From NCBI GenBank assembly GCA_020435025.1, contig JAGRAG010000193.1:2255-10055 (forward strand): a DNA stretch of 7,801 nt. The letters are read 5' to 3'. The translations under genes were made by a program, and so were the position numbers. This DNA is from Bdellovibrionales bacterium (GTDB lineage: Bacteria > Bdellovibrionota > Bdellovibrionia > Bdellovibrionales > UBA1609). The notes under the pieces were generated by a model, which searched no databases, was not told the origin of the DNA, and saw only the letters and a program-made list of their open reading frames with translations. Within the stretch, counting starts at the first letter, position 1; every line of letters begins with the position of its first letter. Below, in pieces: positions 1 to 5,872 of this stretch.

Positions 1-41
1 TTTTCAGTAAGACACATTATCCCAACATAAGGACTTTATGA
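1..41 (+). other. left edge: possible end of an upstream gene
   Basis: This stretch precedes the first complete gene. Two frames could carry the end of an upstream gene: one stops at TAA 28-30, the other runs to TGA 39-41 and would overlap the next start as ATGA. The third frame stops at TAA 8-10. The available length is too short to choose. In phages with this gene order the upstream neighbour is usually the major tail protein or a small tail gene, but nothing here shows which. Confidence 0.3.
29..33 (+). promoter_or_regulatory. ribosome binding site of the tail assembly chaperone
   Basis: AAGGA lies four bases before the ATG at 38. The spacing is short but usable, and it supports this ATG as the start. 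Confidence 0.55.
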
Positions 42-463
42 AACTTAGCGATTTATTGCCACAGTCAACTAGTTTTCACTTATCACAATTGGACGAGGAT
101 TTAACTCTTCGTCCAATAACTTTAGCCGATGAGATTTGGTTAAACGAAACTTTTGGCGAAACTGGTGTGAGCGAAATGTTTTCTACTCTTAATTTCATTG
201 AGATTAGCCGTGTTGTTTATAGGTTGTTAGATGATGATAGCAAAGCGAAACTTAAGAAAAAGAAAGTCACTATCTACAATGAAGATGGTGAAGAATCAGA
301 GCATGAAATTGGAGGATTGAAACTACTTCAGCTTTCAATTTCTGGCATTGCTGAAAAAGAGGCAATAGTTGGTGGTCTTTTAAAGTGTCTTGGTTTTACT
401 GAGAAAATGATTGATGATCTTGTTGATGACGATCAAGAAGAAAGTAAAAAAAAAGACCAATAG
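38..463 (+). CDS. tail assembly chaperone, short (gpG-like) form
   Basis: This 141-residue acidic, mostly helical protein is probably the short form of the tail assembly chaperone, which in siphoviruses binds the tape measure protein and recruits tail tube subunits in the host cytoplasm. The segment around residues 22-36 (LTLRPITLADEIWL) and the following helices (about 50-65) look like the family. So do its position directly before the tape measure gene and its lysine- and aspartate-rich end (DDDQEESKKKDQ). The zero frame stops at TAG 461-463, just after a run of nine A that forms the site for the longer fusion product. The family is inferred from overall pattern and gene order, since these proteins diverge strongly in sequence. 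It could in principle be another small tail protein, but the frameshift arrangement makes that unlikely. Confidence 0.85.
   Translation: MKLSDLLPQSTSFHLSQLDEDLTLRPITLADEIWLNETFGETGVSEMFSTLNFIEISRVVYRLLDDDSKAKLKKKKVTIYNEDGEESEHEIGGLKLLQLSISGIAEKEAIVGGLLKCLGFTEKMIDDLVDDDQEESKKKDQ
446..454 (+). promoter_or_regulatory. programmed -1 frameshift (slippery) site
   Basis: Nine consecutive A follow codon AGT. In the zero frame they are read AAA AAA AAA, and the preceding base alignment gives an A-AAA-AAA heptamer at 448-454. The -1 frame has a TAA at 445-447 and is open from 448 to the stop at 730-732, so the open frame starts exactly at the slippery run. The zero-frame stop follows seven bases after the run. 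No strong stem-loop is evident downstream; the best candidate is a weak 6-bp AT-rich pairing of 473-478 with 496-501. RNA polymerase slippage that adds one A would give the same fusion. Confidence 0.85.
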
Positions 464-732
464 ACTGGGGAGATATTCTAGACACGCTATCGAGTGAATA
501 TGGATGGGAAACTGAGTACATTTTATCAAGAACAATGCATGAGATAAGATGGAGATTGAGCAAGATAATAGATAGACAGAACCGAGATTTAGAAGTGAAC
601 GCAAAACTTCATGGTTTAGAAATACAGGTTCCAAAGGCTAGAAGGAGTCTATCGAAAGAGCAGAAAAAAGCCATGGCCGATGCATTAGAAAAAGCCAAAG
701 AGCGAAAGGCTAGTGAATATGGCAAGCGATAG
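448..732 (+). CDS. T part of the G-T tail assembly chaperone fusion (made by -1 frameshift)
   Basis: This frame is read after ribosomes or polymerase slip on the A run, giving a fusion of about 231 residues: 139 from the first frame plus 92 from this one. The extension begins RPIDWGDILDTLSSEYGW and continues through a helical segment containing IRWRLSKII. The W-x-D-I-L...Y-G-W and W-R-L pattern is typical of the T domain of siphovirus chaperones, which in lambda contacts the tube protein. The C-terminal third is rich in K, E, A and R and helical. An ATG at 535 could begin an isolated 65-residue product, but that would discard the conserved-looking WGDIL segment, and I see no convincing ribosome binding site for it. 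The end overlaps the tape measure gene by 14 bases. Confidence is high for the frameshift reading and lower for the exact slip codon. Confidence 0.85.
   Translation, partial: KKRPIDWGDILDTLSSEYGWETEYILSRTMHEIRWRLSKIIDRQNRDLEVNAKLHGLEIQVPKARRSLSKEQKKAMADALEKAKERKASEYGKR
705..709 (+). promoter_or_regulatory. ribosome binding site that decides the tape measure start
   Basis: AAAGG ends nine bases before ATG 719 but only three before the in-frame GTG at 713. The spacing favours ATG 719, which would give a protein beginning MASDSEVRI. Confidence 0.6.
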
Positions 733-2680
733 TGAAGTAAGGATAAAGGTTGTTGGCGATACTAAGGACTATGAAAAGGCCATAGGTAAGGCTGACAGGA
801 AAACAGAAGAATTATTTGGTACAACAAACAAAATAATAGATAGGCTTCCTAAATTATCAACTATTGCTGTTGCTGCTTTTGGAGCTTTAGGTGCGGCAAT
901 AACTAAGGCTGTGAGTGATGCTTCAAAATTCGAAGACGTTGCGGTTCAGTTTAACGTTTTAACTGGCTCTGTTACAGAATCAAAGAGAGTTATTGAGGAG
1001 CTTCAAAAGTTTTCAGCAGGAACGCCGTTTCAGTTTGAAGGTATAGCTGATGCAACAAAACAGTTACTTGGTTTCGGTTTTACATCTGATGAGGTAATTG
1101 GAAAGCTTGGACCTTTAGGTGATGTTGCAGCAGCTATTGGCGTTCCACTTACTGACTTATCATTGATATTTGGCCAGGTGAGGGCTGCAGGAAAGCTAAC
1201 AGGAGAGAGGCTTTTACAACTTCAAGAAAGAGCTGTTCCAATTGGAGCTGCGCTTGCTAAGTCGTTAAACGTACCAGAGGAGGCTGTTAAAAACCTTGTT
1301 TCTCAAGGGAAAATTAGTTTTGCAGATTTTGAAAAAGCATTTAAGTCTATTTCAGAAGAGGGCGGTATTGCTTTTGAAGGAATGAAGCAAAAGTCTGAAA
1401 CGCTTTCAGGAAGAATATCTACTTTAAAAGACAATATAAATATTCTATCAGGTATTTTAGGATCTAGTCTTGTTCCAGTTCTTAAAACATCAACTAGTGA
1501 GTTGACTCAATTTGTACAAAACTTGGCTGAGATAGCGAAGACTGATGCGTTAACAAAACTAACAAAAAACCGTGATGCTCTTTATCAATTAGATGAGGCT
1601 ATCAAAGAAGTAAACGCAGACATTGAAAAAAGAAAACAAGGTGGTTCTATAGCTCAGGCATTGTTTGGGCCATCAGGCAGTGATCTTGATGCTCAGTTAA
1701 ACATATTTAAGACAAAAAAAGCAGAGTTATTAGCTGAAAGGGATGATTTAAGAAAGCTAGTATCAAAGGACAGTGAAGTTGCACAAAAAGATGCTGCTGA
1801 CAGAGCAGCTGCACAGGCTGAAAAAGATAGAGCCGCTGCGCAGGAAAAGCTACAAAGAGAAAGTGAGTTAAACGCATCTATTTTAACTTTAAAGCAAAAC
1901 CATGAAGATGAGCTGACTGGTTTAAGTGAGGAAAAACTTTTAGAGAGACAGGCAAGACTTGATGAATTGAATCTAGAAAAAGAAAACCTAGATATTGAAA
2001 AAAGGGCTTTAGAGTTAGAAACAAAAGGGCAACACGCTGATGCTTTAGCTTTAATAGATGAAAATCTAACAAAAAGAGAAGCTGTAGAGATAAAAAAGAG
2101 ACTAGAGATTTTAAAGAAAGACAAAGCTGACAGAGAAAAGCTCGAAAAAGAGCGTCTTGCATTAGAGCAAAAGTTCAGTCAGTCACGCGTTGATGTTGCA
2201 ACGGCTGCTGCGAATCTTATTGTTGCTGTAGCTGGTAGAGAGAACAAGCTAGCTTTCGCGATAGCAAAGGCTGCGGCCATTGCTCAGTCTATAGTTTCAA
2301 CAAATCTTGCTGCTGCTAATGCTTTAGTTGTTGATCCAACTGGTGCTTTATCGGCAAGTGTAACGTTAGCAGGTCGTTTAAATACAGCGGCAATTATTGC
2401 TACAGCTCTACAAGGTTTTGCAGAAGGTGGTATCGTAGGAGGCAGACTTGGAACTGACGTAAATCCTGCGATGCTAACAAGGGGTGAGATAGTTGCTCCG
2501 ACTCAGAACTTTGATGAAGTCATTGGATCTGTTAGAGCTTTAAGAGAGGCAGAGAAGATTCAAGGTGGTGGCCTTGGTGGTTCAGAGGTGAACGTGACTA
2601 TTGGTTTCACTGAAGATGCTGTGCCTTATTTGGAGCAGAAATTCTTAGAGCGTCGTGCGATAGGTGTTGGGAGTTTATAG
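719..2680 (+). CDS. tape measure protein
   Basis: This 653-residue protein (655 from GTG 713) is the tail length ruler; it fills the tail tube and passes into the host during DNA delivery. Residues about 66-245 match the widespread tape measure N-terminal domain (TIGR02675 type), with a recognisable order: SKFEDVAVQFNVLTG, then KFSAGTPFQFEGIADATKQL, then GPLGDVAAAIGVP, LTGERLLQLQERAVPIG and a glycine-rich KSETLSGRISTLKDN. Residues about 320-490 are a charged, alanine- and lysine-rich coiled coil. Residues 492-567 are alanine-rich and hydrophobic. The end carries FAEGGIVGGRLGTDVNPAMLTRGEIV-like sequence, similar to the G-rich and 'PAMLTPGE' motif common near tape measure C-termini. By the usual rule of about 0.15 nm per residue, the tail would be near 100 nm if no processing occurs. 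No lytic transglycosylase or peptidase domain is visible. It overlaps the chaperone fusion by 14 bases. Confidence 0.93.
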   Translation: MASDSEVRIKVVGDTKDYEKAIGKADRKTEELFGTTNKIIDRLPKLSTIAVAAFGALGAAITKAVSDASKFEDVAVQFNVLTGSVTESKRVIEELQKFSAGTPFQFEGIADATKQLLGFGFTSDEVIGKLGPLGDVAAAIGVPLTDLSLIFGQVRAAGKLTGERLLQLQERAVPIGAALAKSLNVPEEAVKNLVSQGKISFADFEKAFKSISEEGGIAFEGMKQKSETLSGRISTLKDNINILSGILGSSLVPVLKTSTSELTQFVQNLAEIAKTDALTKLTKNRDALYQLDEAIKEVNADIEKRKQGGSIAQALFGPSGSDLDAQLNIFKTKKAELLAERDDLRKLVSKDSEVAQKDAADRAAAQAEKDRAAAQEKLQRESELNASILTLKQNHEDELTGLSEEKLLERQARLDELNLEKENLDIEKRALELETKGQHADALALIDENLTKREAVEIKKRLEILKKDKADREKLEKERLALEQKFSQSRVDVATAAANLIVAVAGRENKLAFAIAKAAAIAQSIVSTNLAAANALVVDPTGALSASVTLAGRLNTAAIIATALQGFAEGGIVGGRLGTDVNPAMLTRGEIVAPTQNFDEVIGSVRALREAEKIQGGGLGGSEVNVTIGFTEDAVPYLEQKFLERRAIGVGSL

Positions 2681-2682
2681 TT

Positions 2683-3504
2683 ATGGCTTCACAGGTGATG
2701 TTTTTCAATAAGAACAAGATTGATTTAGATAATCCTAATGCATCTATCACGGTAACAGACGGAACGGCAACAAACACAGGGCAAAGTTTTGTTGATTATG
2801 TAAGAAACAGAAACAATACGTCTGCATGGCTTACAACTGGAAGTAATGATGCTGCGAACACTCAGTTAGACATAGATATGATTGATGAGCGTGACATTTC
2901 AGATATTTTTTTGATAGGTCATAATTTCAAGGCGTTCACGATTAAATATTGGAACGGTTCAAGCTATGTTGATTTTTCAACTGCGATAAGCGAGACGACA
3001 AACGCTGTAGATTTTAATCATTATAGTTTTACTGAAGTTGCGACAAGTAAAATAAGAATAATAATAACAGGAACACAAGCCGTTGATGATGATAAAGTTT
3101 TAAAGCAGCTTATTTTTACAAATAAAGTGTTAACTGGCCAGCTAACTGGATGGCCTGAGATAAAAAACACAAGACATTCTACAAACAAGAAAATATCTAC
3201 AATGCTTAGTGGAAAGATAAGCGTTGTTGAAAGCATTGGTTCTTTTGAGTGTAATTTGTCTGTAAAGAATTGGTCTAGCGATGCTGATTTAAGCATTGTT
3301 GAGGAGATTTATTTTGGAAAGCGCGCTGTTCTTGTTTGGCTTTCTGGTGGTGATGAGGCTCAATTTTCTTCTAGCCGTATTGGATATAGGAAGGAAGATA
3401 TTTATTTAATGAGAGCAATAGATGACTACCGTCCTGATTTTGTTTCTGGGCTTTATGTAAGTGGTTTAAAGATAGATTTACGACTTAAAGAGGCTATAAG
3501 TTGA
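2683..3504 (+). CDS. distal tail (Dit-like) protein, putative
   Basis: This 273-residue protein follows the tape measure gene by two bases, the usual place of the distal tail protein that joins the tube to the baseplate. GGGAG at 2669-2673 lies nine bases before the ATG. Residues about 1-148 look like a beta-sandwich of discoidin or F5/8C-like type: a tryptophan and asparagine-rich N-terminus, LDIDMIDERDISDIFLIGHN, then FTIKYWNGSSYVDF, ending in a strand-rich KIRIIITG and a KVLKQLIF segment. The second half (about 150-273) is a separate beta-rich region containing GWPEIKNTRHSTNKK and ending GLYVSGLKIDLRLKE. I do not recognise a named family for the whole protein. The Dit role rests on position and fold impression; a carbohydrate-contacting role of the N-terminal half is possible. 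Confidence 0.6.
   Translation: MASQVMFFNKNKIDLDNPNASITVTDGTATNTGQSFVDYVRNRNNTSAWLTTGSNDAANTQLDIDMIDERDISDIFLIGHNFKAFTIKYWNGSSYVDFSTAISETTNAVDFNHYSFTEVATSKIRIIITGTQAVDDDKVLKQLIFTNKVLTGQLTGWPEIKNTRHSTNKKISTMLSGKISVVESIGSFECNLSVKNWSSDADLSIVEEIYFGKRAVLVWLSGGDEAQFSSSRIGYRKEDIYLMRAIDDYRPDFVSGLYVSGLKIDLRLKEAIS
3488..3493 (+). promoter_or_regulatory. ribosome binding site for a TTG start
   Basis: AAGAGG lies seven bases before TTG 3501, inside the end of the preceding gene. It supports the rare start codon over later ATG codons, such as 3541, which would remove the N-terminal SYFRVYINPRD strand. Confidence 0.65.
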
Positions 3505-4724
3505 GCTATTTTAGAGTATATATCAATCCAAGGGACGACAATGGTAATTTAACAGATTACCAGGAAGTTACTAATGATGTGGACTTCAATGGTTTTTCAA
3601 ATATTAGTGAAAACCTTGATAATGATGAATACAATGTTGGTTCTTTTAAGTTTAATTCATTTAGACTTAATTTAACAAATGAGCATGGCAAGTATTCAGA
3701 TGTTGAAACCGTGGCTAGCATATTTAGATATCGCAGAGGTGGTTCTAAGGTAAAAGTAAACTGGCAGATTCAAGATTATCAATCTATTTGTGGTGTTGCT
3801 ATTGCTGGCAAAGCAAAACTCACTCCAGAGGTCACAGTATTTGAAGGGATTTTGAACGACGATGCAACAAGGCTTGATATACAAAGCCAAAAAATATCAT
3901 TTAGTGTCATTGGTATAGATTCAATATTTAATGAAACAGAGACTCCTTATTCAAGTCTAACAAACGGTGATTTGTTTTCTGAAGCCTTGCTTGCAGTACT
4001 TGATCAAGCAAAAATAACTGAATATCTAACTGTTTCAGCAAGTAATATATCAGTAAGTCTTGATTTGGCTATAGACGACGTATCTCCATTTGAAAATACC
4101 ACTGTTAAAGAATCATTAGACCAGCTTCTTTTTTCATCTAATTCTGTTTTATATATAAAAAATAATGTTGTTTACATAACAAGTAGAGATCCACAAGGTT
4201 CGTCTGTAAAGACTTTTTATGGACAGGGGTCTCAGGAAGGAATAGAAAGTATTATTAAAATAAGCAATATTTCAACTGGGCGAAATAAGGTTTTTAACTA
4301 TTGGACATGGGCTGACACAGCTCTTGTTTCTCAAAGCTCAACATCTATTGAAGATAATGGTCTTAGAAAAAAAGAGATATCATTTGATGCCGTCACCAAC
4401 AGTTCAAAACGTCAGTCTATACTTGATTCTCAGAAAACTGAGTTTTCAGACCTTAAGCAAGAGTTTTCAATAGATATAGAGCTTAGTTACGAAAACATTG
4501 AAATAGATCTTTTAAATGTAATAAAAATAGACTATTCAACTCCGTTGATTTCAAGTAGTCCTGGTTCTGAGGTGCCTATTTATGGTCTAGGAATTTATGG
4601 TGAAGCATCTTATCCTGTTGGGTTTTATTCTATATTGATTGATGAATCTCAAAACTTCAAAGTTATTGGGAAGTCGATAAATACAAAGAACCAGGTTTTA
4701 ACTTTAAATTTAAGAGAGGTTTAA
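3501..4724 (+). CDS. baseplate hub-like (tail-associated) protein, putative
   Basis: This 407-residue beta-rich protein starts at TTG and overlaps the previous gene by four bases (TTGA), which suggests translational coupling. Its N-terminal SYFRVYINPRDDNGNL segment, the FEGILNDDATRLD stretch near residue 114, and the FSVIGIDSIF strand near 133-143 resemble hub or N-terminal Tal/gpJ-type proteins, which cap the tube at the tail tip. The region 200-230 (TVKESLDQLLFSSNSVLYIKNN, VVYITSRD) resembles the middle hub domain, where a short helix is followed by two strands. No cell-wall hydrolase motif is visible, so any lytic activity must be elsewhere. Gene order (tape measure, Dit-like, hub, fibres) supports the role. 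The exact family is not recognised, so the name is an inference. Confidence 0.6.
   Translation: MSYFRVYINPRDDNGNLTDYQEVTNDVDFNGFSNISENLDNDEYNVGSFKFNSFRLNLTNEHGKYSDVETVASIFRYRRGGSKVKVNWQIQDYQSICGVAIAGKAKLTPEVTVFEGILNDDATRLDIQSQKISFSVIGIDSIFNETETPYSSLTNGDLFSEALLAVLDQAKITEYLTVSASNISVSLDLAIDDVSPFENTTVKESLDQLLFSSNSVLYIKNNVVYITSRDPQGSSVKTFYGQGSQEGIESIIKISNISTGRNKVFNYWTWADTALVSQSSTSIEDNGLRKKEISFDAVTNSSKRQSILDSQKTEFSDLKQEFSIDIELSYENIEIDLLNVIKIDYSTPLISSSPGSEVPIYGLGIYGEASYPVGFYSILIDESQNFKVIGKSINTKNQVLTLNLREV
4716..4719 (+). promoter_or_regulatory. ribosome binding site of the first fibre-tip gene
   Basis: GAGG within a purine-rich tract (4712-4719) lies six bases before ATG 4726, inside the end of the hub-like gene. 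Confidence 0.6.
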
Positions 4725-4725
4725 A

Positions 4726-5451
4726 ATGGGAACTAACACAATCCCCTCAGCAAGCGATGGAACTCCGATACCTGCCAGTGATCATAACTCGATTAAAGAA
4801 GCTCTTGGAAATGATTTAGTTCCAAGAAACACATCAGGAGTTGCAACAGCTGTTCAAGGTAATCTTGGAACAACAACATATCCATGGCTTGCTTTTTATT
4901 TTGGACTTGTTGCGAGTGGACTTAGCATAAGAGAAAACTCTGGGAAGATTGCATTTTATGTTGGAGGAGCAAACGTTTTTGAGTTTGATTCTGGAGGTCT
5001 TATTGATGAATCAGTTCCACTTGCGGCTATTGCCCAGCCAAACTATGTAGAATCTAGCAACTGTGGCGCGTCTGTTTCCATAACATCAAGTAGTTTTACA
5101 GATGTGACAAACCTGAGTGTTTCTATAACTACTATAGGAAGACCAGTTAAATTATTATTATGCTCTTCAGGAGATGATTCAAATTATGGTAGCTATAATG
5201 GTAATGGAATTGATCTGTATTATGCATCAGGAAATAATACAGGACAAATAAAATTTTTAAGAGGTTCAACTCAAATATCAGTAAATCAATATTACTATAA
5301 TAGCCCTGGGAATGGACTTCATATTTCTGGTGAGGAGATGATTGATTATCCATCGGCAGGTACATATACTTATAAGGTTCAGGCATTAGTTTTTTCAGGA
5401 CTTGGATCAATTTCTTTTCACAATATGAGACTAGTGGCGGTTGAGTTATGA
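4726..5451 (+). CDS. receptor-binding or fibre-tip protein with a jelly-roll-like C-terminus
   Basis: This 241-residue protein has a short N-terminal anchor (TIPSASDGTPIPASDHNSI then ALGNDLVPRN), of the kind found at the start of phage fibre and minor tail proteins. A linker with LGTTTYPWLAFYFG and an IAFYVGGANVFEFDSGG segment follows. From about residue 105 the protein is beta-rich: RPVKLLLCSS, IKFLRGSTQIS, IDYPSAGTYTYKVQAL and a final MRLVAVEL. This order of strands resembles trimeric C1q/TNF-like receptor-binding heads of phage fibres. That fold is inferred from pattern, not from a named match. It sits directly after the hub-like gene, one base away, and its stop overlaps the next start as ATGA. 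A role in host recognition is the most likely reading. Confidence 0.65.
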   Translation: MGTNTIPSASDGTPIPASDHNSIKEALGNDLVPRNTSGVATAVQGNLGTTTYPWLAFYFGLVASGLSIRENSGKIAFYVGGANVFEFDSGGLIDESVPLAAIAQPNYVESSNCGASVSITSSSFTDVTNLSVSITTIGRPVKLLLCSSGDDSNYGSYNGNGIDLYYASGNNTGQIKFLRGSTQISVNQYYYNSPGNGLHISGEEMIDYPSAGTYTYKVQALVFSGLGSISFHNMRLVAVEL

Positions 5452-5861
5452 GCATAGCAGACGATATCCCAATAAGATCAAATGGCGAAGAAATACTGGC
5501 TTCATGGTTTAATAGTTTTAGAACAACTCTCATAAACTTATATGGAACAGAATCTATATCGTTAGGTAGTTTTTCAGGTAGCTCTTCACAAACTGGTGCT
5601 AACGTAACAAGTCTTGTTTTTGATAATACTGCCACCAGGAGAGCTGATATTGAATATTTGATAGTTACAGCAACGAAGGTTGAGTCAGGTGATTTTAGAC
5701 TTTTATACGATGGAACAAACTGGACTAAGTTTGACGGAGCTGTTGAGGGTGTTGATTCTGGTATAACACTAGATGTTGACGCATCCACAGGGCAAGTTGA
5801 ATATGATAGTGGTGCAGAAACTTTCACGCTAGCATATAAGGTGACAACTTTTAATATTTAA
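5448..5861 (+). CDS. short fibre or baseplate accessory protein
   Basis: This 137-residue protein begins in an ATGA overlap with the previous gene and lacks a clear ribosome binding site, so translation is probably coupled. Its N-terminus (DIPIRSNGEEILASWFNSF) has the same spacing of IP, G, I, AS and NS residues as the anchor of the preceding protein, suggesting attachment to the same tail component. Residues about 62-137 form a beta-rich domain with EYLIVTATK, RLLYDGTNWTKF and a final FTLAYKVTTF strand. A DGTNW motif recurs in the next gene's product. I do not recognise a named family. It could be a small fibre head, or a chaperone or adaptor for the fibres; the beta domain favours a structural part. 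Confidence 0.6.
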   Translation: MSIADDIPIRSNGEEILASWFNSFRTTLINLYGTESISLGSFSGSSSQTGANVTSLVFDNTATRRADIEYLIVTATKVESGDFRLLYDGTNWTKFDGAVEGVDSGITLDVDASTGQVEYDSGAETFTLAYKVTTFNI

Positions 5862-5864
5862 GGA
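5860..5864 (+). promoter_or_regulatory. ribosome binding site of the glycine-rich fibre gene
   Basis: AAGGA overlaps the TAA stop of the previous gene and lies eight bases before ATG 5873. Confidence 0.65.
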
Positions 5865-5872
5865 TTTATAAT

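Noticed and set aside
473..501. ATATTC/GAATAT pairing as a frameshift-stimulating stem.
   Set aside because: The stem is six AT-rich pairs with a 17-base loop, too weak to claim as a real stimulator.
535..732. A separate 65-residue gene from ATG 535.
   Set aside because: The same frame is open back to the slippery site, the conserved-looking WGDIL/YGW segment lies upstream of this ATG, and there is no convincing ribosome binding site. It is better read as part of the frameshift product.
1693..2162. Two serine-, phenylalanine- and leucine-rich minus-strand frames in the tape measure gene.
   Set aside because: They are opposite-strand readings of the lysine- and glutamate-rich coiled coil, whose codons rarely give stops in reverse.
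5147..5827. A 226-residue minus-strand frame crossing two fibre genes.
   Set aside because: It runs against well-supported, coupled plus-strand genes and its product shows no recognisable pattern. It is a chance open frame.
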